A DNA stretch of 64,000 bases from Amycolatopsis eburnea (GTDB taxonomy: Bacteria > Actinomycetota > Actinomycetes > Mycobacteriales > Pseudonocardiaceae), in assembly GCF_003937945.1 (NCBI RefSeq), contig NZ_RSEC01000036.1, positions 1,116,001 through 1,180,000 of the forward strand, read 5' to 3'. Shown one piece after another: positions 52,839 to 62,262 of this stretch. Within the stretch, counting starts at the first letter, position 1; each line of letters opens with the position of its first letter. Both the position numbers and the translations under genes were made by a program. The notes beneath the pieces are model-generated. The model had not been told where the DNA came from. It ran no database searches and worked only from the letters and a program-made list of their open reading frames with translations.

Positions 52839-54157
52839 CTCTGGGTGCCGTTCCATTCCGTCCAAGGTGTGGTCATGATGCCTTGCTGGCCATCGTCGGT
52901 CGTGCCGGGAGACTCCGCCGGTAGGACACTCGTCGCGGGCGGTTCTTCCGTGGGCGGCTGTCTGCCCGGGACCACCTGGCTCGACGTCTGTCCGGTGTGC
53001 GGTGGCGAGCCGGAACTGCCGATCATCTTGGCGATCAGCACGATCCCCGCCACCAGGACAACGAGCAGGATGGCCGCGAGGAGCGCCCACCAGCCCCACT
53101 GGGACTTCTTCTTCGGGACCGGCATCATGACCGGCCGCACCGCGGGGCGGGACGGCGGGCCGATGACGACCATGGGGTTCACCGCCGGGGACGGCGGCCC
53201 GACCGGCACGTGCTGCTGCTGCGGCGGGACCGGCTGCGGCGGAACCTGCTGCTGCGGCGGCTGTTGCTGCGGTTGCTGGCCGGTCGCGTAGGTGGCGTTG
53301 ACCAGGCCGGACGGCGTGGGCAACGGCAGCCCGGCCCGGACCGCGGCGACGGCGGCCGCGAACTCGCCGCCGTTGTTGTAGCGCTGCCGCGGGTCCTTGA
53401 CCAGCGTCGCTTCGATCACCGCGCGGGCCGCGGGCGGCACGTCGGGTGGCAGCGGCGGCGCGATGTCGCGGATGTGCATCATCGCGACCGTGACGGCGTT
53501 CTCGGAGAGGAACGGCCGGTGCCCGGCGAGGCACTCGTACCCGCACACCGCCAGCGAGTAGACGTCGGACGCCGGCTCCGCCGGGTGCCCGAGCGCCTGC
53601 TCCGGCGCGATGTAGTGCGCGGTGCCCATGACCATGCCGGACCGGGTGACCGGGGCGGCGTCGGCGGCCTTCGCCACCCCGAAGTCGGTGATCTTGACCT
53701 GGCCCGTCGACGTCACCAGGATGTTGCCCGGCTTGACGTCGCGGTGGACCAGGCCCTGCTCGTGCGCGGCCTGCAGCGCGTTGCCCGCCTGCTCGAGCAT
53801 GTCGAGCGTGAACTCCGCCGACAGCCGCCCGTGCTTGGCCAGCAGGCCGGCCAGCGGGTCGCCGTCGACGAGCTCCATCACGAGGTACGCGATCGACAGG
53901 TCGCCGTCGAACACGGTCTCGCCGTAGTCGTGCACCGCGGCGATGCCGGGGTGGTTGAGCGACGCCGTCATCCGCGCTTCGGTCCGGAAGCGGTGGAGGA
54001 ACTCGGCGTCACCGGAGAGCTCGGCCTTGAGGATCTTGACGGCCACGGTCCGGTCCAGCCGGGTGTCGCTGGCCTGCCAGACCTCGCCCATCCCGCCGAC
54101 GGCGATCCGGCTCGTCAGCTTGTACCTCTCGGCCAGCAGCTGGCCCGAGGACAGCAT
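52835..54157 (-). CDS. pknA: Serine/threonine protein kinase PknA
   Basis: 440 aa. Kinase motifs: SRIAVGGMGEVWQA, VAVKILKAEL, VHRDVKPGNIL, TDFGVAKA, and an activation segment APVTRSGMVMGTAHY. A Gln/Pro-rich linker (~285-325) precedes a membrane helix (WWALLAAILLVVLVAGIVLI) and a short Ser/Thr/Pro-rich outside tail without PASTA domains, as in mycobacterial PknA. With PknB it phosphorylates division and wall proteins. It ends in an ATGA overlap with pknB and starts 3 nt after pbpA. Confidence 0.96.
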
Positions 54158-54160
54158 CCG

Positions 54161-55630
54161 CTATCCACCCCCGAGCTTGGCGTTGATCGCGGCGCGGCCG
54201 ATCTCCGCCGCGACGGTGCCGCCGGTGGCCGCGAGCCCGCGGTTGCCGCCGTCCTCGACGATGACGGCGACCGCGATCTGCGGGTCGTTCGCCGGGGCGA
54301 AGGCGGTGTACCAGGCGTGCGGTGCGGTGTTCTTGGAGTCCGTGCCGTGCTCGGCGGTACCGGTCTTCGACGCGATCTGGATGTCCGCGCGCTTGCCGCC
54401 GCCCTTGGTGAAGCCCTCGGAAGCGATCATCATGTCCTTGAGGATCGCGGCGTTCGACGACGAAAGTGCCGCCGTGCCGGTGAGCTCGGTGGGGCTGTAG
54501 TCCTCGATGGTCGACAGGTCCGGGGCCAGCACCGACTGCACCAGCTGCGGCTTCATCGCCATCCCGCCGTTGGCCACGGTGGCCGCGAGCAGGCAGTCCT
54601 GCAGGGGCGTCAGCCGGACGTCGCGCTGGCCGATGCCGCTCTGGTAGAGCGCGCCCTGCGAGTCGAGCGGGCCGACGGTCGACGGCGCGACCTTCATCGG
54701 CACGGTCAGGTCGGTCTGCCCGATGCCGAAGTTCGCCGCCGTCTTCTTCATCTTGTCCGCGCCGAGCTGGCCGGCGAACTGCGCGAACGGCACGTTGCAG
54801 GAGTGCGCGAGCGCGTCCTTGAACGTGGTGCCCGGGCAGGCGGCGCCGGCGTAGTTCTCCAGCGTGACGCTGGTGCCGGGGAGCTTCGTGTTCGGCGCGG
54901 GGTCGACCGGGGTGTCCGGGCCCTTGCCGTCTTCGAGCACGGCCGCCGCGGTGACGAGCTTGAACGTCGAGCCCGGCGGGTAGGTCTCCGAGATCGCCCG
55001 GTTCAGCATGGGCTTCTTCGGGTCCTTGTTGTTCGCGTTCCAGGCGTCGGTCTGCGCCTTCGACGTGTGCGAAGCCAGCTTGTTCGGGTCGTACGACGGG
55101 GTCGAGACCATCGCCAGGATCCGGCCGGTCTTGGGCTCCAGCGCGACGACGGCGCCGGTGTAGCCCTTCTGCGTCATCAGGTCGTACGCGGCCTTCTGCA
55201 CGGCCGGGTCGATGGTCAGCCGGACGTTGCCGCCGCTGGGGTCGCGGCCGGTGACCATGTCCGACAGCCGCCGCACGAACAGCCGCGGGTCGGAGCCGTT
55301 GAGGACGTCGTCCTCGGACCGCTCGAGCCCGCCGGCGCCGTAGTTGATCGAGTAGTAGCCGGTGACCGGCGCGTACATCGGGCCGTCGGCGTAGGTCCGG
55401 ATGTACTTGTACTTGTCGTTGGACGGGTCGACGCTCGCCAGCACCTCGCCGTTGGCCTGCGACACGATCTTGCCGCGCTGGCGGGCGAACTCGTCGTAGA
55501 GCACGCGCGCGTTGCGCGAGTCCGTGCGGTAGTCGTCGGCCTTCACCACCTGGATGTAGGTGGCGTTGGCCAGCAGCAGGACGACCATGACGAGCATCGC
55601 CATGCCGACCTTGCGGAGCGGGGTGTTCAT
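54161..55630 (-). CDS. pbpA: Penicillin-binding protein A (class B transpeptidase)
   Basis: 489 aa. One N-terminal membrane helix (GMAMLVMVVLLLANATYIQV), a PBP dimer region (YADGPMYAPVTGYYSINYGA), then the transpeptidase domain with the active-site SxxK in YPPGSTFKLV, SxN in HSCNVPFAQ and KTG in IASKTGTAEHG. It cross-links septal and lateral peptidoglycan together with RodA. The ATG is set by the ATGA overlap with rodA; the open frame continuing to 56872 is antisense noise. Confidence 0.97.
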   Translation of the reverse strand: MNTPLRKVGMAMLVMVVLLLANATYIQVVKADDYRTDSRNARVLYDEFARQRGKIVSQANGEVLASVDPSNDKYKYIRTYADGPMYAPVTGYYSINYGAGGLERSEDDVLNGSDPRLFVRRLSDMVTGRDPSGGNVRLTIDPAVQKAAYDLMTQKGYTGAVVALEPKTGRILAMVSTPSYDPNKLASHTSKAQTDAWNANNKDPKKPMLNRAISETYPPGSTFKLVTAAAVLEDGKGPDTPVDPAPNTKLPGTSVTLENYAGAACPGTTFKDALAHSCNVPFAQFAGQLGADKMKKTAANFGIGQTDLTVPMKVAPSTVGPLDSQGALYQSGIGQRDVRLTPLQDCLLAATVANGGMAMKPQLVQSVLAPDLSTIEDYSPTELTGTAALSSSNAAILKDMMIASEGFTKGGGKRADIQIASKTGTAEHGTDSKNTAPHAWYTAFAPANDPQIAVAVIVEDGGNRGLAATGGTVAAEIGRAAINAKLGGG

Positions 55631-57114
55631 GCCTGCGCGCCCCCGTCCGCCGGCGGGCGCTGCACGAGCACGGTGTGCGCTTCCGCGATCGGCGCCTGGG
55701 GCTGCTGCTGCGGCTTCGGGCGGGTGGCCGGCTTGCGGGCGGCGTCGGAGATCCGGAGCAGCAGCGCGACCAGGATGTAGTTCGCGAGCAGCGACGAGCC
55801 GCCCTTGGACAGGAACGGCGCGGTGATACCGGTCTCCGGGATGAGTTTCGTGACCCCGCCGACGACGACGAAGATCTGCATGACCATGGTGAACGCGAGC
55901 CCGCCGCCGAGCAGCTTGCCGAACGTGTCGCGCACGGCGAGCGCGCTGCGCATGCCGCGCATCGCGACCAGCAAGTACAGCATCAGGACGGCGGCCAGCC
56001 CGATGAAGCCGAGCTCTTCGCCGATCGCCGCGGTGATGAAGTCGGTGGCCGCCTCGGGCACCATGTCCGGCCGTCCGGCGCCGAGCCCGGTGCCGCCGAC
56101 GCCGCCGGTGCCGAGCCCGAACAGGCCCTGTGCGAGCTGGTAACCGCCGCCCGCCTGGTCGTAGGTGGCCAGCGGGTCCAGCCAGTTCGCCACGCGCTGC
56201 TGGACGTGCGTGAAGAGGTTGTAGGCGATGACGCAGCCGACGGCGAAGAAGCTGAGCCCGAGCACGACCCAGATGACCCGCTCGGTCGCGACGTAGAGCA
56301 TCACCAAGATGACGCTGAAGAACAGCAGCGAGGTGCCGAGGTCCTTCTCGAACACCAGGATGCCGATGCAGACGAACGCGGCGATGAGGATCGGGCCGAG
56401 GTCGCGGGCGCGCGGCAGCTCGACGCCGACGAGTTTCTTGCCCGCCACCATGAACAGGTCCCGCTTCGACACCAGGAACGATGCGAAGAAGATCATCAGC
56501 AGGATCTTCGCGAACTCGCCCGGCTGGATCGAGAAGAACGGCAGCTTCAGCCACACCTTGGCGCCGTTGACCTCGGACAGGCTCGACGGCAGCAGCGCGG
56601 GCAGCGCCAGCGCGACGATCCCGACCAGGCCGGCGGTGTAGCCGTAGCGGGTCAGCGTGCGGTGGTCGTTGACCACGATCAGCACGACGACGAAGAACAC
56701 CAGCGAGATCACCGTGAACAGGACCTGCGCGGTGACGGCGGGCGTGTAGTCCTTGCCGTTCTGCACGGCGCGTTCGGCCAGCGCCAGGTCGATCCGGTGG
56801 ATCATCACCAGGCCGATGCCGTTCAGCAGCGCGACGCAGGGGAGCAGCACCGGGTCCGCGTACGGCGCCCACTTGCGGACGGCGAGGTGCGCCCCGGTCA
56901 GCACGCCGAGGTAGGCGAGGCCGAGCCAGAGGATCGACGTCGTGAGTTCCTGCTCCTGGTTCGCTTCCACCAGCACGAGGGCGATCGTGACGATGAACGT
57001 CGCGAACCCCAGCAGGACGAGTTCGGTGTTGCGGCGGGTCGGGACTTCGCGGGGCGGGTTCGTCTGGAACTGGGCGGCGAGCGGTTCGGCGGAACGCGCG
57101 ACGGGCTGGCCCAT
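55627..57114 (-). CDS. rodA: FtsW/RodA family peptidoglycan glycosyltransferase
   Basis: 495 aa, about 12 membrane segments. SEDS signatures: PGEFAKILLMIFFASFLVSK, VFEKDLGTSLLFFSVIL and TDFITAAIGEELGFIGLAAV, with FVVVGGVTKLIPETGITAPF near the end. It polymerises lipid II, with PbpA as cognate transpeptidase. The C-terminal tail is Gln/Pro-rich and cytoplasmic. ATGA overlaps on both sides tie it to pstP and pbpA. Confidence 0.96.
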   Translation of the reverse strand: MGQPVARSAEPLAAQFQTNPPREVPTRRNTELVLLGFATFIVTIALVLVEANQEQELTTSILWLGLAYLGVLTGAHLAVRKWAPYADPVLLPCVALLNGIGLVMIHRIDLALAERAVQNGKDYTPAVTAQVLFTVISLVFFVVVLIVVNDHRTLTRYGYTAGLVGIVALALPALLPSSLSEVNGAKVWLKLPFFSIQPGEFAKILLMIFFASFLVSKRDLFMVAGKKLVGVELPRARDLGPILIAAFVCIGILVFEKDLGTSLLFFSVILVMLYVATERVIWVVLGLSFFAVGCVIAYNLFTHVQQRVANWLDPLATYDQAGGGYQLAQGLFGLGTGGVGGTGLGAGRPDMVPEAATDFITAAIGEELGFIGLAAVLMLYLLVAMRGMRSALAVRDTFGKLLGGGLAFTMVMQIFVVVGGVTKLIPETGITAPFLSKGGSSLLANYILVALLLRISDAARKPATRPKPQQQPQAPIAEAHTVLVQRPPADGGAQA

Positions 57115-58511
57115 CAGTTACCGCCTCCCGTCGTCGGTGCCGTCGAACTCGGCGTCGAGCAGTCCCTCCCCGCTGGCTGGTTCGCCGACGATGGAGCAGT
57201 GGAACCGGCCGGGGCCGACGGGATCGTCGTCGGCGTGACCGGGTTGGTCGGCGTCGGCGAGGTCTGACCGCCCGTCGGCGCGCAGTTGTTCAGGCGCTTG
57301 TGCAGCTGCAGGAAGTCGTCGATGTACTTCCGGGCGTCGTCGAGGCTGTCCTTCTTGACGCCGTTCTGCACGGCGAGCCGTGCGTCCTCCTGGAGCTGGG
57401 TGACGCGCAGCTTGTCCGTGCACACCTGGTTGGGCGGGCAGGAGCCCTGCTCGTAGGTGTGCAGGTCGATGCCGAGGATGCTGCCGGGGACGCCGCGGTA
57501 GATGACGACTTCCTCGTCCGCACCTTCGCCGACATAGTACTGACTCAGCACGAAGTACCGGGTGGCGATGGCGGCCGCGGCGAGCACCACGAGGACCACC
57601 AGCGCCCCGGCCAGCCAGCGGAACCGCTTCCGCCGCTTGGCCTTCGGGTCTTCGGTCGGCTGCGGCAGTTCCGGGCGCTGCTGCGGTGGCGGCTGGGTCA
57701 GGGCCCTGGCCCGCGCCGCGGGCGAATCGCCCTGGTGCAGCTCGTCGCTGCCGTCCCCGGCGGCGCCGCCCACGATGGGCGCGTCCTCGCCGAAGTCGAC
57801 GTCGACCACGTCGGCGATGATCACCGTGACGTTGTCGGTGCCGCCGCCCTTGAGCGCCAGCTCGATCATCCGGTCCGCGCACTGCTGCGGGTCCGGGATC
57901 TGCACGGCCTCGGTCAGCGTCTCGTCGCTGACCATGCCGGACAGGCCGTCCGAGCAGATCAGGTACCGGTCGCCGGCGCGGGCCTCGCGCACGGTCAGGC
58001 TCGGCTCCACCTCGTGCCCGGTCAGCGCCTTGAGCAGCAGCGACCGCTGCGGGTGCACCGCCGCCTCTTCCGGCGTGATGCGGCCCTGCTCGAGGAGCTC
58101 GTTGACGAAGCTGTCGTCCCGCGTGATCTGCGCGAACTGGCCGCCGCGCAGCAGGTACGCGCGCGAGTCGCCGACGTGCACCAAGCCCAGGCGCGAGCCC
58201 GCGAACAGCACCGCGGTGAGCGTCGTGCCCATGCCGTCGAGATCGGGGTCCTGCGAGACGAGCTCGGCGATGGCGGCGTTGCCGTTGGCCACCGCCTCCC
58301 GCAGCTGGGCGAGGAGGTCGTCGCGCGGTTCGTCGTCGTCGAGCGGGGCGAGCGAGGCGATGACGACCTTGCTGGCCACCTCACCCGCCGCGTGGCCACC
58401 CATACCGTCGGCGAGCGCGAGCAGGCGAGGGCCGGCGTACACGGAGTCCTGGTTGCTCGAACGCACCAGGCCCCGGTCGCTGCGGGCTGCGTAGCGGAGG
58501 ACGAGAGTCAT
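57114..58511 (-). CDS. pstP: PP2C-type Ser/Thr phosphatase PstP
   Basis: 465 aa. The PP2C catalytic domain ~1-240 has RSSNQDSVYAG, the metal-binding DGMGGHAAGEVAS, GTTLTAVLF, HVGDSRAYLLRGGQ, SDGLSGMVSDE and GGGTDNVTVI. A cytoplasmic linker with basic KRRKRFRW precedes one membrane helix (LAGALVVLVVLAAAAIATRY) and an extracytoplasmic domain ending in a Thr/Pro-rich tail. It reverses PknA/PknB phosphorylation. Overlaps fhaB and rodA by ATGA. Confidence 0.96.
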   Translation of the reverse strand: MTLVLRYAARSDRGLVRSSNQDSVYAGPRLLALADGMGGHAAGEVASKVVIASLAPLDDDEPRDDLLAQLREAVANGNAAIAELVSQDPDLDGMGTTLTAVLFAGSRLGLVHVGDSRAYLLRGGQFAQITRDDSFVNELLEQGRITPEEAAVHPQRSLLLKALTGHEVEPSLTVREARAGDRYLICSDGLSGMVSDETLTEAVQIPDPQQCADRMIELALKGGGTDNVTVIIADVVDVDFGEDAPIVGGAAGDGSDELHQGDSPAARARALTQPPPQQRPELPQPTEDPKAKRRKRFRWLAGALVVLVVLAAAAIATRYFVLSQYYVGEGADEEVVIYRGVPGSILGIDLHTYEQGSCPPNQVCTDKLRVTQLQEDARLAVQNGVKKDSLDDARKYIDDFLQLHKRLNNCAPTGGQTSPTPTNPVTPTTIPSAPAGSTAPSSANQPAGRDCSTPSSTAPTTGGGN

Positions 58512-58969
58512 GGGCGAAGCTCGATCACCGTCTTGCCGATCCGGATGGGGACTCCGAGCGGGACCCGGAGGGGTGCAGTGACCTTAGCCCGGTCGAGGTA
58601 GGTCCCGTTCGTCGAGCCCAGATCTTCCACGTACCAGTCCTCACCGCGCTGGGCGATCCGGGCGTGCCGGGTCGACGCGTAGTCGTCGTCGAGCACCAGC
58701 GTGGAGTCGTCGGCCCGGCCGATCAGGATCGGCCGGCCGTCCAGCGCGATGCGTGTCCCCGCCAGTGCGCCGTGGGTGACCAGCAGCTGCTGCGGGGACT
58801 TGCTGTTGCGCGGCTTCTTCTCTTTCTTGCGCCCGAACGTCGGCACCTGGACGCGCATGCCCGATGCCGCGTAGAGGTCCGAACGGACGACTCTGAGCGC
58901 GGCGAACACGAAGAGCCAGAGCAGCACGAGGAAGCCCACCCTGGTGAGTTGTACGACCAGCTCTGGCAC
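58508..58969 (-). CDS. fhaB: FHA-domain protein FhaB (FipA-like)
   Basis: 153 aa. An N-terminal membrane helix (VGFLVLLWLFVFAALRVVRS) is followed by a basic linker and a C-terminal FHA domain: ILIGRADDSTLVLDDDYAST, RHARIAQRGEDWYVEDLGST, NGTYLDRAKV. It binds phosphothreonine proteins from PknA/PknB signalling and links to division. It overlaps pstP by ATGA; 100 bp separate it from fhaA. Confidence 0.95.
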   Translation of the reverse strand: MPELVVQLTRVGFLVLLWLFVFAALRVVRSDLYAASGMRVQVPTFGRKKEKKPRNSKSPQQLLVTHGALAGTRIALDGRPILIGRADDSTLVLDDDYASTRHARIAQRGEDWYVEDLGSTNGTYLDRAKVTAPLRVPLGVPIRIGKTVIELRP

Positions 58970-59069
58970 TTGGTGTGTCCGCTCCCGACTCGTCCGTGCA
59001 GCCGCGACGCGGGTACGCCGCGGTCCCCCCGCACGTCAATTCTGCGGGAACAGTATTCCGTGCCCCGAG

Positions 59070-60287
59070 TCAGCCCTGTGTACGGAACACGAGGGACGAA
59101 TGCCCCACCCGGATGACGTCGCCGTCGGCGAGCTGCCAGGTCTGGACCGGGGTCCCGTTCACGGTCGTGCCGTTGGTCGAACCGATGTCGGCGAGCGTCG
59201 CGCTCTGGCCGTCCCAGGTGATCTCCAGGTGCCGGCGCGAAACACCGGTGTCCGGGAGGCGGAAGTCCGCGTCCTGGCCGCGGCCCACGACGTTCCCGCC
59301 CTGCTTCAGCGAGTACGTGCGGTTCGAGCCGTCGTCGAGCTGCAGGCTCGCGGCGAGCTGGCGCCCGGCCGCGGGCGGGGCGTACCCACCCTGCTGCTGG
59401 CCGTACGGGTCACCGGCCGGCTGGCCGTACGCCTGCTGCTGGCCGTACTGGTCGTAGCCCGCCTGCTGCTGGCCGCCGTACTGGTCGTACCCGGCCTGCT
59501 GCTGGCCGCCGTACTGGTCGTAGCCACCCTGCTGGTAGCCGCCCTGGTCGTAGCCACCCTGCTGGGGCTGGGCGTAGCCGCCCTGGTCGTAACCGCCCTG
59601 CTGGTAGCCACCTTGGTCGTAGCCGCCCTGCTGGGGCTGGGCGTAGCCGCCCTGGTCGTAACCGCCCTGCTGGTAGCCGCCCTGGTCGTAGCCACCCTGC
59701 TGGTAGCCACCTTGGTCGTAACCACCCTGCTGCTGGCCGTAACCCTGGTCGTACCCGGGCTGCTGGCCACCCTGCTGTCCGTAGCCGTACTGGCCCTGCT
59801 GGCCGTACGGGTCACCCTGGTCGTATTGGCCGTAGCCGGGGGGCTGGCTCATTGCTGGGTCTCCTGCGTTGCTGGGTCGTGCCGACCGCGGTGAACCGGC
59901 GCCTGAGGGGCGGGCGTCGGGATCGACGGACGAACGGGTCTTGAACTGTCCAGTATGCAGCGCCTCGTTGCGCTCGAGTGATACGACGACGTCACCATAG
60001 GTGTCCAGGCCTTCGGCGGCGAGGTGTTCCGCCACCGCCTTGGCCAGCACCTGGGTGACCCGCTGCTCGTCACCGGCCATGCGCTCGTGGTCAGCCGTCC
60101 CCAAGGACACGATGTAGTGATTCGGGGCGAGCTGCCGACCGCCTGCCAGCTCACGAACGTTCTCCTCACTCTCCCGTTCCAGGGCGATCGCCACTTCCTG
60201 CGTGACGACGTTGCCACCGAACATGCGCGCGAAAGTGTTCCCCACCAGGTTCTCGAGTCGCCTGTCGAATCTCTCGGCGCGGCCCAC
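59070..60287 (-). CDS. fhaA: FHA-domain protein FhaA with DUF3662 and YDQGGYQQ-repeat linker
   Basis: 405 aa. N-terminal DUF3662 (~1-115: ERFDRRLENLVGNTFARMFG, LAPNHYIVSLGTADHE). Residues ~155-310 are a prion-like low-complexity linker of repeated GGYDQGGYQQ and AGYDQYGGQQQ units. The C-terminal FHA domain has GNVVGRGQDADFRLPDTGVS, RRHLEITWDG and DIGSTNGTTVNGTPV. FhaA binds phosphorylated MviN and regulates peptidoglycan. GTG at 60287 chosen: GAGGAGG lies 9 nt upstream. First gene of the pkn operon. Confidence 0.95.
   Translation of the reverse strand: MGRAERFDRRLENLVGNTFARMFGGNVVTQEVAIALERESEENVRELAGGRQLAPNHYIVSLGTADHERMAGDEQRVTQVLAKAVAEHLAAEGLDTYGDVVVSLERNEALHTGQFKTRSSVDPDARPSGAGSPRSARPSNAGDPAMSQPPGYGQYDQGDPYGQQGQYGYGQQGGQQPGYDQGYGQQQGGYDQGGYQQGGYDQGGYQQGGYDQGGYAQPQQGGYDQGGYQQGGYDQGGYAQPQQGGYDQGGYQQGGYDQYGGQQQAGYDQYGGQQQAGYDQYGQQQAYGQPAGDPYGQQQGGYAPPAAGRQLAASLQLDDGSNRTYSLKQGGNVVGRGQDADFRLPDTGVSRRHLEITWDGQSATLADIGSTNGTTVNGTPVQTWQLADGDVIRVGHSSLVFRTQG
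59385..59830. repeat. Imperfect tandem repeats inside fhaA
   Basis: About 440 bp of repeated 30- and 60-nt units coding Gly-Tyr-Asp-Gln blocks. Copies are nearly identical at DNA level (for example around 59560-59620 and 59630-59690), so repeat number may vary by slippage or recombination. Confidence 0.85.
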
Positions 60288-60417
60288 CGGGGAAAACCTC
60301 CTCACGCTCGTGCTTCCGCATCGATCCTATCCGGGTGAGCGAGCCTCTACACGGCCCCCGGTGAAACCCGTTCAAACGACCTGCTAGTCTTCTCCTCGCT
60401 GCCGCAAGGAAGCACTC

Positions 60418-60500
60418 GGGCGAGTGGCGGAATGGCAGACGCGCACGGTTCAGGTCCGTGTGTCCGAAAGGACGTGAGGGTTCAACTCCCTCCTCGCCCA
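60418..60500 (+). tRNA. tRNA-Leu (CAG)
   Basis: 83-nt class II tRNA. The acceptor GGGCGAG (60418-60424) pairs with CTCGCCC (60493-60499); the discriminator is A. Anticodon loop TTCAGGT gives anticodon CAG. The long variable arm (TGTCCGAAAGGACGT) is typical of leucine. CCA is not encoded. Same place relative to fhaA as in mycobacteria. Confidence 0.96.
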
Positions 60501-60508
60501 CGCTGTTC

Positions 60509-60542
60509 AAGGGGCCGGCCGCTAGCGCGACCGGCCCCTTTT
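60509..60542 (+). terminator. Terminator after tRNA-Leu
   Basis: AAGGGGCCGG (60509-60518) pairs with CCGGCCCCTT (60531-60540), followed by TT. An inner palindrome CGCTAGCG sits in the loop. Confidence 0.75.
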
Positions 60543-60654
60543 CCCGTTGGCCTGGTCTTTCCCGGGGGCCGAGCCCCCGGACCCCCACGGTGCCGTGGGC
60601 ACCTTTCGTGGTCCGTGGGGTATGTCACGGGGGTTGTGTTCGCCCTGGGCGAAG

Positions 60655-61386
60655 TTACGCCGTGTGGGTGGTGATCCAGTCCGCGATCACGTCCGCCCGG
60701 CTCGTCGTTTCGATCCCCGCGTGCGGGCAGCCGGGTCCGGTCGCCTCCACCGCGACCAGCTTGCCGTCCGCGAAGTACGGGGCTCCCGAGTCGTACGTGC
60801 ACGCGCTCGTCGTGATCTCCGGGGCCGCGCCGCGGACGCCCAGCGTCGTCGGGTCGACCTTCGCCACCGCGACCGTGCCCTGCTGCAGGCGCTGGGCCGG
60901 GACCGGGTTCGTGCCCGTCAGGCTGCCCCAGCCGGCCAGGGTGAGCTGCCGGCCGACCTTCGGGACCGTGCGGTTCACCGCCAGCGGGGGCACCGTCGTC
61001 ACCGGGGTGTCCAGGCGGATCAGGGCGACGTCGTTCTCCTTGGCCTGGAGGACCTCGGTCGCCTTGCGGGCCACGCCCGATTCGGTGGCTTCGTCGACCA
61101 GTCCGAGCGTCACCGTCGTCGGGTACGGGACCTTGCCCGAGACGCGGTTGCGGTGGGCGTCGTGGAAGCAGTGCCCGGTCGTCAGCACCCAGCCGGGCGC
61201 GACCAGGGCGCCGGTGCAATAACTCGAGTACGTCGAGCCGTCCGGGCGCGGGATCTTCGTCATCGAGAGCTTCGCGACGAACCCGAACTGACCCGGTGGG
61301 ACGTCGGAGCCGTGGGCGACGGCCCAGGCCGTCGGCGCGGAGGTGATGGTCAGGACGGCGGCGGCGAGCAGGGCGCGCAGGCGCAT
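60655..61386 (-). CDS. Secreted trypsin-like serine protease, copy 1
   Basis: 243 aa with a signal peptide (MRLRALLAAAVLTITSAPTA, cleavage near AWA). Catalytic triad: His in VLTTGHCFHD, Asp in ENDVALIRL and Ser in ACTYDSGAPYF. The usual GDSGGP is YDSGAP in all three tandem copies. Four Cys can form two disulfides. It is the most downstream of three leftward paralogs (60655, 61494, 62263), about 55-65% alike by eye. Substrates unknown; likely an extracellular endopeptidase. Confidence 0.9.
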   Translation of the reverse strand: MRLRALLAAAVLTITSAPTAWAVAHGSDVPPGQFGFVAKLSMTKIPRPDGSTYSSYCTGALVAPGWVLTTGHCFHDAHRNRVSGKVPYPTTVTLGLVDEATESGVARKATEVLQAKENDVALIRLDTPVTTVPPLAVNRTVPKVGRQLTLAGWGSLTGTNPVPAQRLQQGTVAVAKVDPTTLGVRGAAPEITTSACTYDSGAPYFADGKLVAVEATGPGCPHAGIETTSRADVIADWITTHTA

Positions 61387-61455
61387 TCTTCCCCTTCGTC
61401 GAGCGGGTGGTCGACGTTCGAGGCTATTGGCGCCGCGGCGTGCTGGGAATTCCCT

Positions 61456-61487
61456 GGCCGGGCGTCACTCGGGGGTGACGCCCGGCC
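61456..61487. terminator. Hairpin between protease copies 1 and 2
   Basis: GGCCGGGCGTCAC (61456-61468) pairs with GTGACGCCCGGCC (61475-61487) around a 6-nt loop, 6 bp past the copy-2 stop. No T-tract. Confidence 0.6.
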
Positions 61488-61493
61488 GGCCGG

Positions 61494-62168
61494 TCACCCG
61501 GTGTGCGAAGCGATCCAGTCCGCGACGACGTCCGCGCGCGAAGTGGTCTCGAGCTGGTTGTGCGGGCAGTCCGGCCCGGTCGACTCGACGGACACGAGCT
61601 GCCCGCCGGACCCGCCGGCGACGAAGTAGGGCGCGCCCGAGTCGTAGACGCAGGCACTGGTGGTCGTCGTCGGCGCGACGCCCTGCACACCGAGTGTCGA
61701 GGCGGCGACCTGGCCGACCTTCACCGTCCCCTGCTGCAGCTTCGTCGACGGCGCCGGGTTTGTGGCGGTGAGGCTGCCCCAGCCGGCGAGCGTCAGCAGC
61801 TGCCCGACCGACGGCGTGACGCGGTTGACGGTGAGCGGCGTGATGCCGGTGACGTCCGCGTCCAGGGTCGCGATCGCGATGTCGTTGGCGCTCGCCTGGT
61901 AGACCGTGACGACGTTGCGCGTCACGCCCGGCGTGCTCTGGTTGACCGTGCCGAGCAGCACCGACGTCGGATAGGGGACCGGCCCGGAGACGCGGTTGCG
62001 GTTGGCGTCGTGGAAGCAGTGGCCCGCGGTGATGATCCACTTCTTGGCGATCAGCGCGCCGGAACACGCGCTGTTGTACTTCGTGCCGTCGGGCCGCGGG
62101 ATGTTCGTCATGGTGAGCTTCGCGGCGAACTGGTACGTCCCGGCCGGGACGTCGGAGCCGTTGGCCAC
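61494..62168 (-). CDS. Trypsin-like serine protease, copy 2, lacking a signal peptide
   Basis: About 224 aa of mature-type protease from a GTG at 62168. Triad intact: His in IITAGHCFHD, Asp in ANDIAIATL, Ser in ACVYDSGAPYF. Upstream in frame there is only a remnant that looks like a signal tail (TAGLATAGQAAA) with no start codon, basic n-region or ribosome site before the stop of copy 3, 95 bp away. Either the gene is 5'-truncated and dead, or a frameshift removed its start. Treat as a possible pseudogene. Confidence 0.65.
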   Translation of the reverse strand: MANGSDVPAGTYQFAAKLTMTNIPRPDGTKYNSACSGALIAKKWIITAGHCFHDANRNRVSGPVPYPTSVLLGTVNQSTPGVTRNVVTVYQASANDIAIATLDADVTGITPLTVNRVTPSVGQLLTLAGWGSLTATNPAPSTKLQQGTVKVGQVAASTLGVQGVAPTTTTSACVYDSGAPYFVAGGSGGQLVSVESTGPDCPHNQLETTSRADVVADWIASHTG

Positions 62169-62262
62169 GGCCGCCGCCTGTCCCGCGGTGGCGAGACCGG
62201 CGGTCGAAGGCAGGTGATCACTTTCGAGGGTAGTGACGCCACACCGCGCCGAAATACGCTGT

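Noticed and set aside
59385..59830. CRISPR-like regular repeats
   Set aside because: The repeats are in frame, code for the FhaA linker and have no unique spacers.
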